NCBI GenBank assembly: GCA_903813345.2
Contig: CAIIXF020000005.1
Span: forward strand, 18,789,375-18,853,374
Direction: 5' to 3'
DNA length: 64,000 bases
From: Owenia fusiformis
Taxonomy: Eukaryota > Annelida > Polychaeta > Sabellida > Oweniidae
Of this stretch, positions 36,801 to 48,800 are shown piece after piece. Position numbers and translations under genes: made by a program. A model generated the notes under the pieces. That model was not told the DNA's origin, did no database searches, and saw only the letters and a list, made by a program, of their open reading frames with translations. How positions within the stretch are numbered: position 1 is the first letter of the stretch; the number at the start of each line of letters is the position of its first letter.

Positions 36801-39800
36801 TTAATGTCTCTAACATTTTTGTAGCCAGTGTCTGTAACAAATGGTAGGTGGTGATATTTTACATATTAATGCCTCATTGAGGTTTAAAGTTCTCATAAGA
36901 TTGTAATCAAACTGGTAAATAGGTTTGGAGGTTCAAGAGAAGTCTTTGATTCATCCTTGAATTAAATGAACAGTTTATTACTTTACAAGTTCCATCATAT
37001 GGTATGCAGCGGAATACCTTTATATAAGGATGTGCTTGATTTGCCTCTTGGTACTCTACTTATTTAGATGTTTGCCATCTACATGCGTCACAATAATTGC
37101 CCATGGGAGAATGCTCTAACCCTGAATTGAATGATTTACCTCTAGTATTGAGCATTTTATTTTCACCAAGTGTTTTTCATAAAATTCATAGCCACTGGGT
37201 ATGAACTTGCCATTTAAAAGTGTATAATCTCTTAACAGATGTGATGATATTTTTGTATAAATTTACTTACTCATGTGATTTTGGTATAAACTTTCTTTCT
37301 GACAAAAACATTGAACAAAGCTTTGTGTATGAAAGAACCTTGGAAGAATGTAAAACATCTTCTTTTTAGAAGTTCATCATAAATACCATGCCTAGTACTT
37401 CAGTTCACACTGTCTTGTTTTACTCAATCTTCACTCCGGTTTCTATATTCAATGCAGTTCTCACTATCAACATCAGTTTCCCAACTTCACTTCTCATTAT
37501 CTTCTCTTGTTTCTTTATAGTTTTGTGAGATTTCTAAAGAATGTGCTTAATATTTTGACAGAAAATTTTGTTGAAAATTATGCATTTACTTGTAAGAGAA
37601 ATGTGTCTCCCAACAAAAACAATTTTGTTTTGATCAGTGAATAATGAAGGTTTTATGCATACTGAAATATGAATAAAATAATGCGTTCTCATATTGTGCC
37701 AGTATATGTATATTACATAGCATTTCTAATATGTAACATATCATTTAGCAGCAATTAACTTTTATGCAAGGCTCTTTGATTTGGAGAATTCTGATTTTGT
37801 TGTTTGGGACTGCCTGGCATTTACGTTTGAATGTAGTGGAAACACATGTTATTGCCTAAATACTCTGAGATGATGCGTAATATCAGCATTTACCTTTAAT
37901 TGCTTGAGGCCAAGTTCCAGCTAAACAATCTCTACCCGTATTTTCTTAACTTCAGCTGTACTTGGTCAGAATTTGGGCTATCTCATAAACACATCCTGTC
38001 CAACTTCAGGATCCTTGCCAGAGATGTATAGCTCTGCTGGGAAGAGCAAAATGTGAGCTTTCAGAGAGAATCTTTAAGAATAAGACTCCAGAATAAGACG
38101 TAAGAAATGAGAAGATGCCAGATTGATCCTGCATCTTATTAGACCCCAGACATTGAATTGTATGAGCAGATGCTGATTGATAACTGGAGACTACATTGAA
38201 GTGACAACTTTATTTAGAATTTCATTTCGAAAATGCATACTTTTCTTATTCAGTTCATGTGAAAAGCAAACAAGATTATTAAAATTGTAACAAATTTTAA
38301 GAAGAAAACTAGACATATTATTGAGCCTTTCAATACAAACGTGCCTATTTCCTTAGATTTGTACAATTTCTGTATTTCACGATTTATTGTCGAAGAAGTG
38401 ACTCATATTATCATTTAACCAAATTGATGGCTATTGATGTGGAAGAACTAGTTTAGTGAAGAGATAAGCCTGCATACAAAAAACTGATTATTCAAACATC
38501 TGTTTTATAAGTACTTCTTCAAAAAATATTCTAACATGTATATAACATCTACTTGCAGTGATTCACTCAAGGAGTGAGGTTATAATAATATCTGAAAATA
38601 TATTTATAGTTATATGTGATAAACTATCGATAAATGAACTTGACCATTTTGTGATTACAATAGCAAATGAAACAAAACTATATTCCTTTAACCTTTAGCG
38701 TGCTGCCGGCGGACTCGTCCGCCGAGACTAAAATGTCTCTCACAACTGCCGGCGGACACGTACGCCCGATTTCAAACTTTTAAAAACTTTACTTTTTCGC
38801 GCCATTCGTATTGTCCAATTAGATTGCCCGATTTATTCAGTGCCTAACATGACTTCCTGTTGACCTAGAAATGGCGATATTTCGAAAAATAATTCTCAAT
38901 TCAACAATTTAAACAGTGTTTTAGTCGTTTTTAGTGAACGAATCGTACAAAATGGTGGACAAATACGATCACAACGAAAATGTGGAGGAAATAGATTACG
39001 ATTTCGAGCTCTTTAGGCTCTTGGAAGCCGATAACGGTCATCGAAAATAGAAACTAGAATATTTTCTGAATTGAAAAATTGAACATTCGATCGCTGCAAA
39101 TTCAGATTTGGATTCTGACCAGACGAAGAGGCGGAGCGGCGGATTCCGGAGGAGTATTCATGGTATATTTATGCCCAGTCGTGTTAATGTACGAAAAAAT
39201 TCATGAGAACATTTTTTTCATGAGCCAGGCCACTGTATCTTCCCTTTGTGAAAATTTTATCCAGATTCATTCAGTAGTTATTGAGATATTAATTATTTAG
39301 TCCAGGCATATCATTTTTTGCACTCTTTGAAAAATAAGCCAGTTGCGTGGGATATATTTGCTGAAATAAGGCAGCATGGTAAAGGTTAAAATCTACTCTT
39401 ACTTCCTATTTTACATTTCATTATGACCACCATGATGGATGTTTTAACAGAATGTTATGTAAAACAGCAATGCTTCATCTCAGGTCAATGCTTGTGTTGA
39501 AACTCAACTAGAAATACACTGTGTTATTACAGCTCTCCCTGGCACATGCTATTTCTGTTCAATTCCCCAAAAATATAAATAAAGAATTATCTGAGTTTTT
39601 TAGAAGTGCATGCAATGTTGTGTGTTATTTTCGTGCTTGTTTAGTTCGTTTATCTAAAAGTGTATGCTATTTGCATTATTTTGGATGATTAACATAGCCA
39701 TAGTATAATTTTATCTATAGGTTAAAAATATGTTGTTTGAGTTGCTCTTGGCTCCTGGCATACATTCTCCAATATATAGTTCATCTTTTAGGGAATGGAT

Positions 39801-42800
39801 GGCAAGTTAGAGAAATTGATGCATTTGGAGGACTGCCTGCCAAGTCTAAAAATACAAATTGTTCTATATTGCTCGGAACATCATCGTTATCCCCTATTTA
39901 TTGAATTTGTGATAATCTCGTAATCTATCTACTCTACTGAGCTAACATCATCAAATCTACTTTACTCATATATTGGTGTAATTACTCTTCACTAATTGTA
40001 GAAAATACATCATGATGATTACTGCCATTAATTAATAAAGCTGTACTAGATCGAGCACATGTAAATCGAAACTACTTTTAGTTGAACATGGCAGATGTAC
40101 ACCTTATCAAGGTGATCCATTCTATTTCTGTGACAATAGTTTTGTTGACATTATTGTAGAAATATAATTGATCATTTCAGTAAAAATGGCAACCTTACCC
40201 TTTGGGAATGGAGATAATGTTTCATAGCTTTTTCGGCATGCGATACCATTTTGAAAATGTTGATTTCTGTATTCTGTTAATATTAATACAGAGCCTTTAT
40301 TAGGCATACCTTGAAGAAATGTGAACTTGAACCTGATCCTAGTAATATGTAATTTATTCAGGTTTAACTGTCTGTCTCATATCTGGGACAATATCATTCA
40401 CATTTGGAAAATATATTCTTAAGTCTGCATATCCATCTTTCAATGTCAGGTTGGAAACTAACTAAATAAATCTAGTTTTGACTCTGACCCCCCCTCCCCC
40501 AAAAACTAAATACATGAAAGTTGATCGCTGACTTCCGGTTTGAGAATTTGAAAAATGATTGCTAAACACAATCTATTCCTATCGTAATTTGCGGCTTTTA
40601 ACAACTTTATAGAATTTTATTTATAGAATAAAATCCTTTGAAATGATCTTGATGAAGAAAGCATCAGGTAAAATCTTTATTTTTTAAACCATTCCAAGGC
40701 ATTCTAAGTCAAAATTGCCAAAAATTTGAAATGTTGAAATTTATCGGATAGCAAACTGAAATGGGTTAGAACCCCCCCCCCCCCCCCCACCCTAACTAGA
40801 TTTATTTAGTTTTCTATCCGACATCGAACTTTTGATGCCTCCCCTTATCAAAGTGTGACGACTTTCAAATGTCAATTTGTCATACTTATAATTCATTTTT
40901 TATGAGTTATTCATTAATTTCGGAAGAGTACAACAATTTTACAGGTTTGTGTGGCTGGGCAATATCATTATCACCCATGTTTCAAAATATTTGTATTTGA
41001 TGAAATGTTGTATGTTCTTTTATTTTATAGGTATTAGTAGACTAGCTTTTCAACTTAGATATAGCAAAGAAAAATGGAGCAGGAACTTGTAATTTGAGAG
41101 ATAAAATTTTACAAAGTCATAATTTTACATGATAGAATATTGGTACATGGTTCATTCCAACCCTATGCAAAAATATTCTGTAACAACATTTCTAAATGTG
41201 TTCTTTTGGTGTTTTTTCAGCCTGAACACACACTGAAGCAATGGATGAACGAGTTTCTCACAGTAAGTACATTTATGAACTACATACCCTGGGAGCCATG
41301 CCTCAAGAAAAAACTAGGCTACATTAAGGATGGTGTCCAATTGTTTTGGATTAACGAGGTTAAGTTTGTTATGGTTTGAACTCCCCCTCCCCTCATCTAA
41401 CGAAATTTTAAAATGTTGATTTGTCTTTCACTTGAATATTAGAAAAAATCATTCGCCAATGAAACCATCATTTACCCCCTCCCCCTAACAAAAGTAACTT
41501 CATTATTTACACAATTGTTGATAATTAAGACACCATCCCTTATACCCTTGAACCCAAATAATAAGCAATTGTAATAGGTTGGTGATAGTAAATATTTGAG
41601 GTTTTTCTTGGTATACAAGTTGCCCACTTAAATTGAGAATGCTAGGTTCATTTGTTGGGTTAGTGGGCATAACGTCTTCCCAGAAAGGGTAAGAGAATTG
41701 CAAGTTTTTCATTTAAACCCTATTGGTACCTGTTACACTGCTGGGTTGAGTCTAACGAAGCATTTTTGTAACGAAGGTTAGCGAAAAAATTGTGTCCACA
41801 CTGGCTTTATCCAACCCTAACGAAGCAATTATTTGGTGTTACACTGCACTTAAAATGCTTCGTTGCGCGTGCGCATTACTCATCTGCCCCACCCACTTAT
41901 TATGATTAATATTTTTATTCTTTTGATATAAACCATTGATCAAAGTCAAAAATCTAATCTTTAATCTTTATTTTAACAAATCAGCACAGAAAAAGACTAT
42001 AGTTCAAAACTCTCGGGAAAATAAAACAAGATGAATGTGATCATTCCGTGCACATGTCCATACATTTTTCCTATCATTTCGATTTTTATATATTTCAGCT
42101 GTCAATACGATTAGACGTATTGTTTTCATTTTCTATCATTTCCTTTGGAAAACATATGGAATAAAAATAGGCCTATGTTAATTACTAGGAGGAATTGGAT
42201 TCGGGGTTTATACAGACGACTAGTATGTAATATCGTATAAAATCGTTCAATTTCCAAATGGACTTCTCAGTTATATTTCAAACAGTGTAGCCATTACTAA
42301 GATATCTCGGTGTTCGGCTGGTGGTTTAACTCACGCGGTCCTAACTTCGACCGTTAATTTGAATTTTCGACCTACCAGATGCTTGAAAATCAAGGATTGC
42401 GAGTCTCATACTGCAACGTTTTTCTTCAAACCTATACCATTAAAAGCAAAACAAAATTGCCTTTCTGTCGGTGCATTACTTTATTGTAAAGAGTCCCTCG
42501 TTCTAGCAGCGTTTTGGTCCCCAGCTGTTAGAAGGCCTTCTTACCACTGGGGACCAAAATGCAGCTGGAAGTAGGGACTCTGTTTAAGAGAATAATGTAC
42601 CATCAGAAAGGGATTTTTGTTATGCTTTGAATGGAACAAGTTTGAAGAAAAACGGTGCAGTATGAGACTCTTAATCCTTGATTTTCAAACATCCGGTAGG
42701 TCAAAAATTCAAATTAACGGTCGAAGTTAGGACCGCGTGTAACTACTATTTCATGACTAATTCATTTTAATATGAATATTACCCGTCTCGCCAATACTCC

Positions 42801-45800
42801 ATGCATATTTGAGTGAGTTTGACATAAATTAGTATGTTAATCCATCAGCCGTCCGTTGAATTCGAAAATGGCGCAAATAGGAAGAAACTTGAATATCAGT
42901 TGTAAGCATCGTCTTACGACACATCAATAGTGTTTGGGGCTGGCCTAAAACATGCAGCCTCTCTGTGGCAAATATCTGTCGACAAGAAACAATTTTGGCC
43001 ACCGTTCCTTGTCCGCAGGTTTTACCGTATTTGTATACGGAAGTTTTGAAACGTAATTAATTCAACATATTTAAACATGAAGTTTAAATTCAATTCAATT
43101 CAATTTCAATTTCAAAATAATTTATTTCAGTTTTCATTACAAAAATTACAACATTATACAGGCTATGACACCCCAGGGGGTGTATGACTGCCCATAATTA
43201 AATTTACAATAAACATGATAAACTGTGAACATTTAAAGTGGTACATAGGTCAATACAATAATATAATATAAATACAATATACAAATACAATAATATGAGA
43301 CAATAAAGAAATGAAATAAATGTTTTGGTTACTCTGTACTCAGGAGGTCAATTTTCAAACGAGATATGAGTGAATTTAATGGTTTATTTCTAATATCTTC
43401 ATTGAGGGAATTCCATATATATGAACCATGGACCTTAATAGAATTTTCACCAATTCTGGTTCTATGTTTAGGAATATCTAAGTTATGACCAAATCGAGTT
43501 ATACGTTGATGTATGTTTTCTCTAGTTTTGAAATAGTGATCGTATAATTTTGAAGGGAACTGTACAGATTTGCTTATAACTTTTTTCATGAATGAAACAG
43601 TTTGGATTGTGTGAATATGATAAATATTAAGTATTTTAAGATCTTGAAAAATTGGGAATGTGTGAGCTAATCTATCTGAATTTGTTATTAATCTAACAAA
43701 TTTCTTTTGCAATATCAGTAGTTTATTTAATAGATTCTTAAAAGCATTTCCCCATAAAATATTACAGTAATTAAGATGAGAAAAAATCAGAGAGTTATAT
43801 ATTATCATCTTTGAATTTAAAGTATGAGCATAATTTGTTCGATATAACATTCCTATAACATTTGAAACTTTTCTATGAAGAGCATTGATATGGGGAGCCC
43901 AAGATAATTTTGAATCAATAATTACTCCCAGGAATCCTATCTCATCTACTTTTTCAAGGTTAGAATTTGCAATTTTTATTTCATTGTTCACAGATATATT
44001 TCTTTTATTTCCAAAGACCATGTATTTTGTTTTCTTAACATTTAAAGTGAGTTTATTGGCCAACAACCAATCATTGATGTCACACAGTTCAGAATTTACG
44101 GTTGTGGTCAAATTATCAAGATTGGAATCACTACATAATATATTAGTGTCATCCGCATAAATCACCAGTTTGAGTTTATCAGAAACTAGATAGAAATCAT
44201 TTACAAATATGATAAATAGGAGGGGGCCTAGAACAGACCCTTGGGGTACTCCACAGTTAACGATTGCTTCTTCAGACAAATATTTCTCGGATAAACTTTT
44301 AGAGTATTCAGTTTTCATTTTTCGATTTGATAAATAAGATGAAAACCATGAAAGTGCAATTCCTCTTATACCATAATGTTCCATTTTTTTAAGTAATATT
44401 GCATGATTAACAGTATCAAAAGCTTTTGATAGATCCAAATATATTCCGATACAATATTCTTTGTTATCTAATGAATGTCTGACATTTTCAATAAATTCTA
44501 GGAGTGCCATGTAAGTTGATCTATGTTTCCGAAAGCCGTACTGGTGTAAATACAATAATTCATATTTCTCTAAAAAAGTAGATACTTTGTCATGCATTAT
44601 TTTTTCAAACATCTTAGCAAATACACTTAAAATAGATATTGGTCTATAGTTTGTGAATTTATCATGTTCCCCCTTTTTGAAAATTGGAATAACTTTAGCA
44701 AGTTTAAGTTCTTCAGGAAAAATACCTGTGGTCATAGAGAGGTTATAAATGAAAGTAAGAGGATCAGCTATATGATCATGTAATACTTTAACAACCTTTG
44801 GTTTAATATCATCAATGGCTGCGGCTGAGTCCTTTAAGTTCTTGATTTGATTTTGGACAGTATTAACATCAACAGGTGCCAAGAAAATTGAATTAATATT
44901 ACGTTCGATTTTATTAACATTATCAAGTGGGTCTTTATCAGAGTTAATTTCATTAGCTAGCTTTTCACCAATTGTGCTAAAAAATTTATTAAAATTGTCT
45001 GCTATGGATTTTCCATCATCAATTTTTCTTCCTTCATGGATAAAATTATCATTAAGGATCTTCTTAGGTTGTTTACGTTTTAAAATAGAGTTTATTACAT
45101 CCCAGGTCTTTTTTATATTGCCATTGCTAATTTCAAATTTTTTCTTATAATGAAGCTTTTCTGCATTCCTGATAATATGATTAAGTCTATTTTTATAATT
45201 AGTGTAAGTGAGTCTATTTTCATCAGTTGGACATTTTTTAAACTTAATATATAGTTTATTTTTCCTCTTAGCTGAAGTAATAATACCCAGGGATATCCAT
45301 GGTCTTTCTAAGTTAGAGTAAGTTTTGACAGTTTTAGTTAATATTGGGAGACATCTATTGTACACCTCAGTAAATTTGTTAATTTGTTACACCTAAATTC
45401 CAGAAGTCTTCCGAAGAATAAGTGGAAGTTTGATCTTATGCAGTCATTAACAAAACATTCCTTCTCTGTTATTGCTATGTCTGAGACATGGCTTAACACG
45501 GAAAATGAAGCCAATTTTCAATTAACAGGATATAATTCTGTTTTTAAATCCAGAGTTGGTATTAAGGGAGGTGGAGTTTGTATATATATTAAGGAAAATA
45601 TCATTTTCAAAGAACGTCATGATCTTACAATGAATTTAAATTCCTGTGAAAATGTAACAATTGAAATTACTCCACCTAATGGTAAAAATACTTTAGTATC
45701 TGCTATTTATAAGCCTCCAAATTCTAATTTGGCTATTTTCAATGATGAATTTAATGAATTCTTAAATAAAGTCACATCTGAAAAAAAGCCAAGTTATTTA

Positions 45801-48800
45801 TTGGGTGATTTTAACTTAGATTTACTTAAAGCAGATGAACATAACTTGTTACAATTTGTTACAATTTAAAATCGTCGAGGAATAAAATAATGGAACGACT
45901 AGTACAAGTACATGTATTGCAATGGGGCGATAGCCAGTTGAATACGATTTCTGAAGAGAAACATTTTCGAATCAATCAAATCGGCTATATTCCCTGATAT
46001 GATTCACCGGGAAGCAATTGTATCAGTATCATGGTATTAACACCTTTAGAATTACATTCAAGGTATAATTATTCGAGGCGCAAGAAAAAATTAATATTAA
46101 ACATGTATGCCACAACTTTCTATTTAGTAAGCATATCTTATGTAATTTCAAAAGTTTACCCTTCCACACTTGAGACGGAGTTTTCTGAAAGAGGGACATT
46201 TAAATATTCTAGGTTTATTCTCTAATAGATCAGATAAACGTTTCAAAATACCGTATACATATACGGTAAAACCTGCGTTTTTTAGTCATATCAATGCGAG
46301 GAAAGGCAGGGAATTGAATGAAATGCTACGAAAGACGGTAAATCACATTTGTACGTGGCGTTTAGGGCTTGAGTTAGCGTCAATCAGTGACGCAAATAGG
46401 TAATTATTTTAATCAAAACGTAGCATTATAATAATACGTACTTAGAAACATGTTTTTTCCTCGCGATTCCTCTCATTTAATACAAAATGATGAATGTGCT
46501 CTTTATTACGCGCATGCGCAAACCGCCAACTAAGCATTTTCTAACGAAGCTACCTGTTACACAGGCCAAAAAAGCTTCGTTGGGAGCTAACCTTCGTTGA
46601 ATTTTCTACTCAATTGCTTCGTTATCAACTAAGCTTTTCCAACGAAGGCAGAGGTGTTACACTGGCCCAAAATTGCTTCGTTACGAAGCTTTTTGTCAAA
46701 TTGCTTCGTAACGAAGCATTTCAACTGGCCTGTGTAACAGGGGTCATTGACTATTGCATCATGGCTTTAAATGTTAAACATCAGTGACTCTTTCATTGTA
46801 TCATATTAAGTTTCCAAGTAAAGTTCAACTTTGATCAACTTTCCTTATTTTTTGTCAACTGACTTGGGAAATTTAATGTAAAAAGGATGGGACCAGCTAT
46901 TTTAAGATGTAAGACTGGATAAGAAATAAGATTGATTGATCATCAAAGTCACCCTCTTATGCTATAGTAGACAATGATATATTGCCTACAAGGATATCTA
47001 CCAAAGAATCCCATAGACAAGATGCGAGTAGAAATAATCTTGATTTATGTCATTAAATATTCAAAATTCAGTCAAAGTTATGTCATATTTAATATCTACA
47101 TGAAAAAGTACATCTAGAAATATTGTTTCGAAAATTGTTTATTAACTTTGAACATTTAATTTATTTTGAAAATGTGACTTCTAGTTTGGGTTGATTCCCC
47201 ATAGACCCCATGTTACAAAATCATATAAAGTGAAATATCTTGTCTCATATTGGACAGATAACATTTTCTTTTATTGGACATATTTTAATTTGCATAACTA
47301 TTAGATACATAAGGGTCATATGAAAATTAGAACCATGTAACAGCTACCTGGTGGTGAAACTGGTAACTACCTACTAGCATCTGTGTTATTAACAAGTTCT
47401 GCATCAAGTCTTTGGTCAATCCAGAATGTTTGAAAGAAAAAGTAGGGTAATAAAATCAGAGGCTTGAGACAAGACTACCAATGATCAATTAGGATTTCCA
47501 AAGTATGACATTTTCATATCAATTTTCATTCAGACCCATATATTGGGCATCTTCACTTATCTGGTATTTTAAAAATCAATCAATCTTTTTGCTGTTGAAA
47601 ACCATACCCTCATTCTGATACTCTTTACATCTTTCTGTTTTCCTACTCTCAATTTATGGATAGCAACTGATAGAAGGCAGCATAATCTTTCAAGATGCCT
47701 TGCCCTAATATATCAAGCACTTTGTTGTTTCTAGTATACCTAACATGTTTATAATATTGATTAGCACCCTGGCTGATTGGTTCTTGTCATGAATTAATCA
47801 GTTCTGGTAATGAATTACAGATTATTTCCTAGGCCTACAAGGCATATAGTTTGAGTACTGTAGTAGTTGCAATCAAACGGGAATTCTGCAAGGGGAAAGT
47901 TAAAATTCTACATGAATTTTCAAAAACCCAAATTCTGCAAATTTTTGAAATGTACAGGGTGTCAAAAAACAACGGCACCCCCCCCCCCCTCTACAGCAAA
48001 AAGTCCTGAATGTTCCATATCGTGTCATACATCATTTGAAAGATAATTAAATTCTGGAGTTACTCCTCAAATTTCATTTAATAAAACTTTGTATTAAAAA
48101 AGCTACATTGTTTTTAAGTTTGCTGTATTTCTGAAGAATTTGAGGAAAGTGCTTAGAGGATTATGCAATGCTACACCTTTATCTGGATTTTTATGAAATT
48201 TCTCAGGTAACTCCAGAATTAAATTGTCTTAAAAATGAGATATGGCACACCATGTAACATTAAATACTTTTTGCTGTAGAGGGGGGTACCGTTGTTTTTT
48301 AACACCCTGTAGATTAAATCTTCATGAATCTATTCATTTTTAACTGTTGTTTAAAATCCCATATCTAAACTAGAAGTGAAAATTCGTAAAAACATATAAT
48401 TCTGGTAATTCCGTGGGGTTTCCATAAAAACAGGGATTCTGCAAAATGTGGAAGTGTTGACAAACATCCGCATCGCAGAATTGCGGAAAATTAGTATCTA
48501 TGTATTGTATAGGATCAGCCATTGGTGGCAACATGATGTTTGTTTCCTTGTTACACCTTTTGAGTCAAACTTTTTGGTGGATTGATCTGAAATTCTTTGG
48601 GATGTTTCTCCAGAACTGATTAGTTTTTAGGCATTCTGGGTATACAGTATGTCTTAAAAAATGCAACAAACAAAAACATTGCAAAATCACAAAATGAGTG
48701 ATAACTACATTGATTCCATTTAGTTAACCTCTTTCCAATGATATGTCATTTATTCACGTGTGACCACTGACCACCAAATAATCATTTCTTTTGCACAATG

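Larger units (their letters stand above)
43087..45875 (-). mobile_element. CR1/Jockey-group LINE with inverted 5' segment
   Basis: On the minus strand: a 678-residue reverse-transcriptase frame (45365-43329), a 3' UTR with a short ACACCCC/GGGGTGT hairpin at 43168-43186, and a 3' tail of TTGAA-type repeats at 43087-43112. The 5' segment, 45380-45869, is on the opposite strand and encodes the first part of the AP-like endonuclease. The inverted piece joins the reverse-transcriptase segment at its own 5' side, while its internal end abuts the flank: the layout produced by twin priming. A short TTTAAA is shared by both flanks. The open reverse-transcriptase frame argues for a fairly recent insertion. 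Confidence 0.85.
41729..46742. mobile_element. TIR DNA transposon shell carrying nested insertions
   Basis: Left CCTGTTACACTG (41729) and right CTGTGTAACAGG (ending 46742) are inverted. Subterminal regions on both sides are packed with CTTCGTTACGAAGCA-like motifs and a GCGCATGCGCA-like motif. Deeper, CGCAGGTTTTACCGTAT (43014) recurs inverted at about 46252-46268. Between lie a 408-bp foldback (42332-42739) and a LINE (about 43087-45875). No transposase is visible, so the shell is non-autonomous or gutted. Superfamily not assigned and no target duplication resolved. Confidence 0.7.

Noticed and set aside
43885-44160. 91-codon plus-strand frame
   Set aside because: Antisense to the LINE reverse transcriptase.
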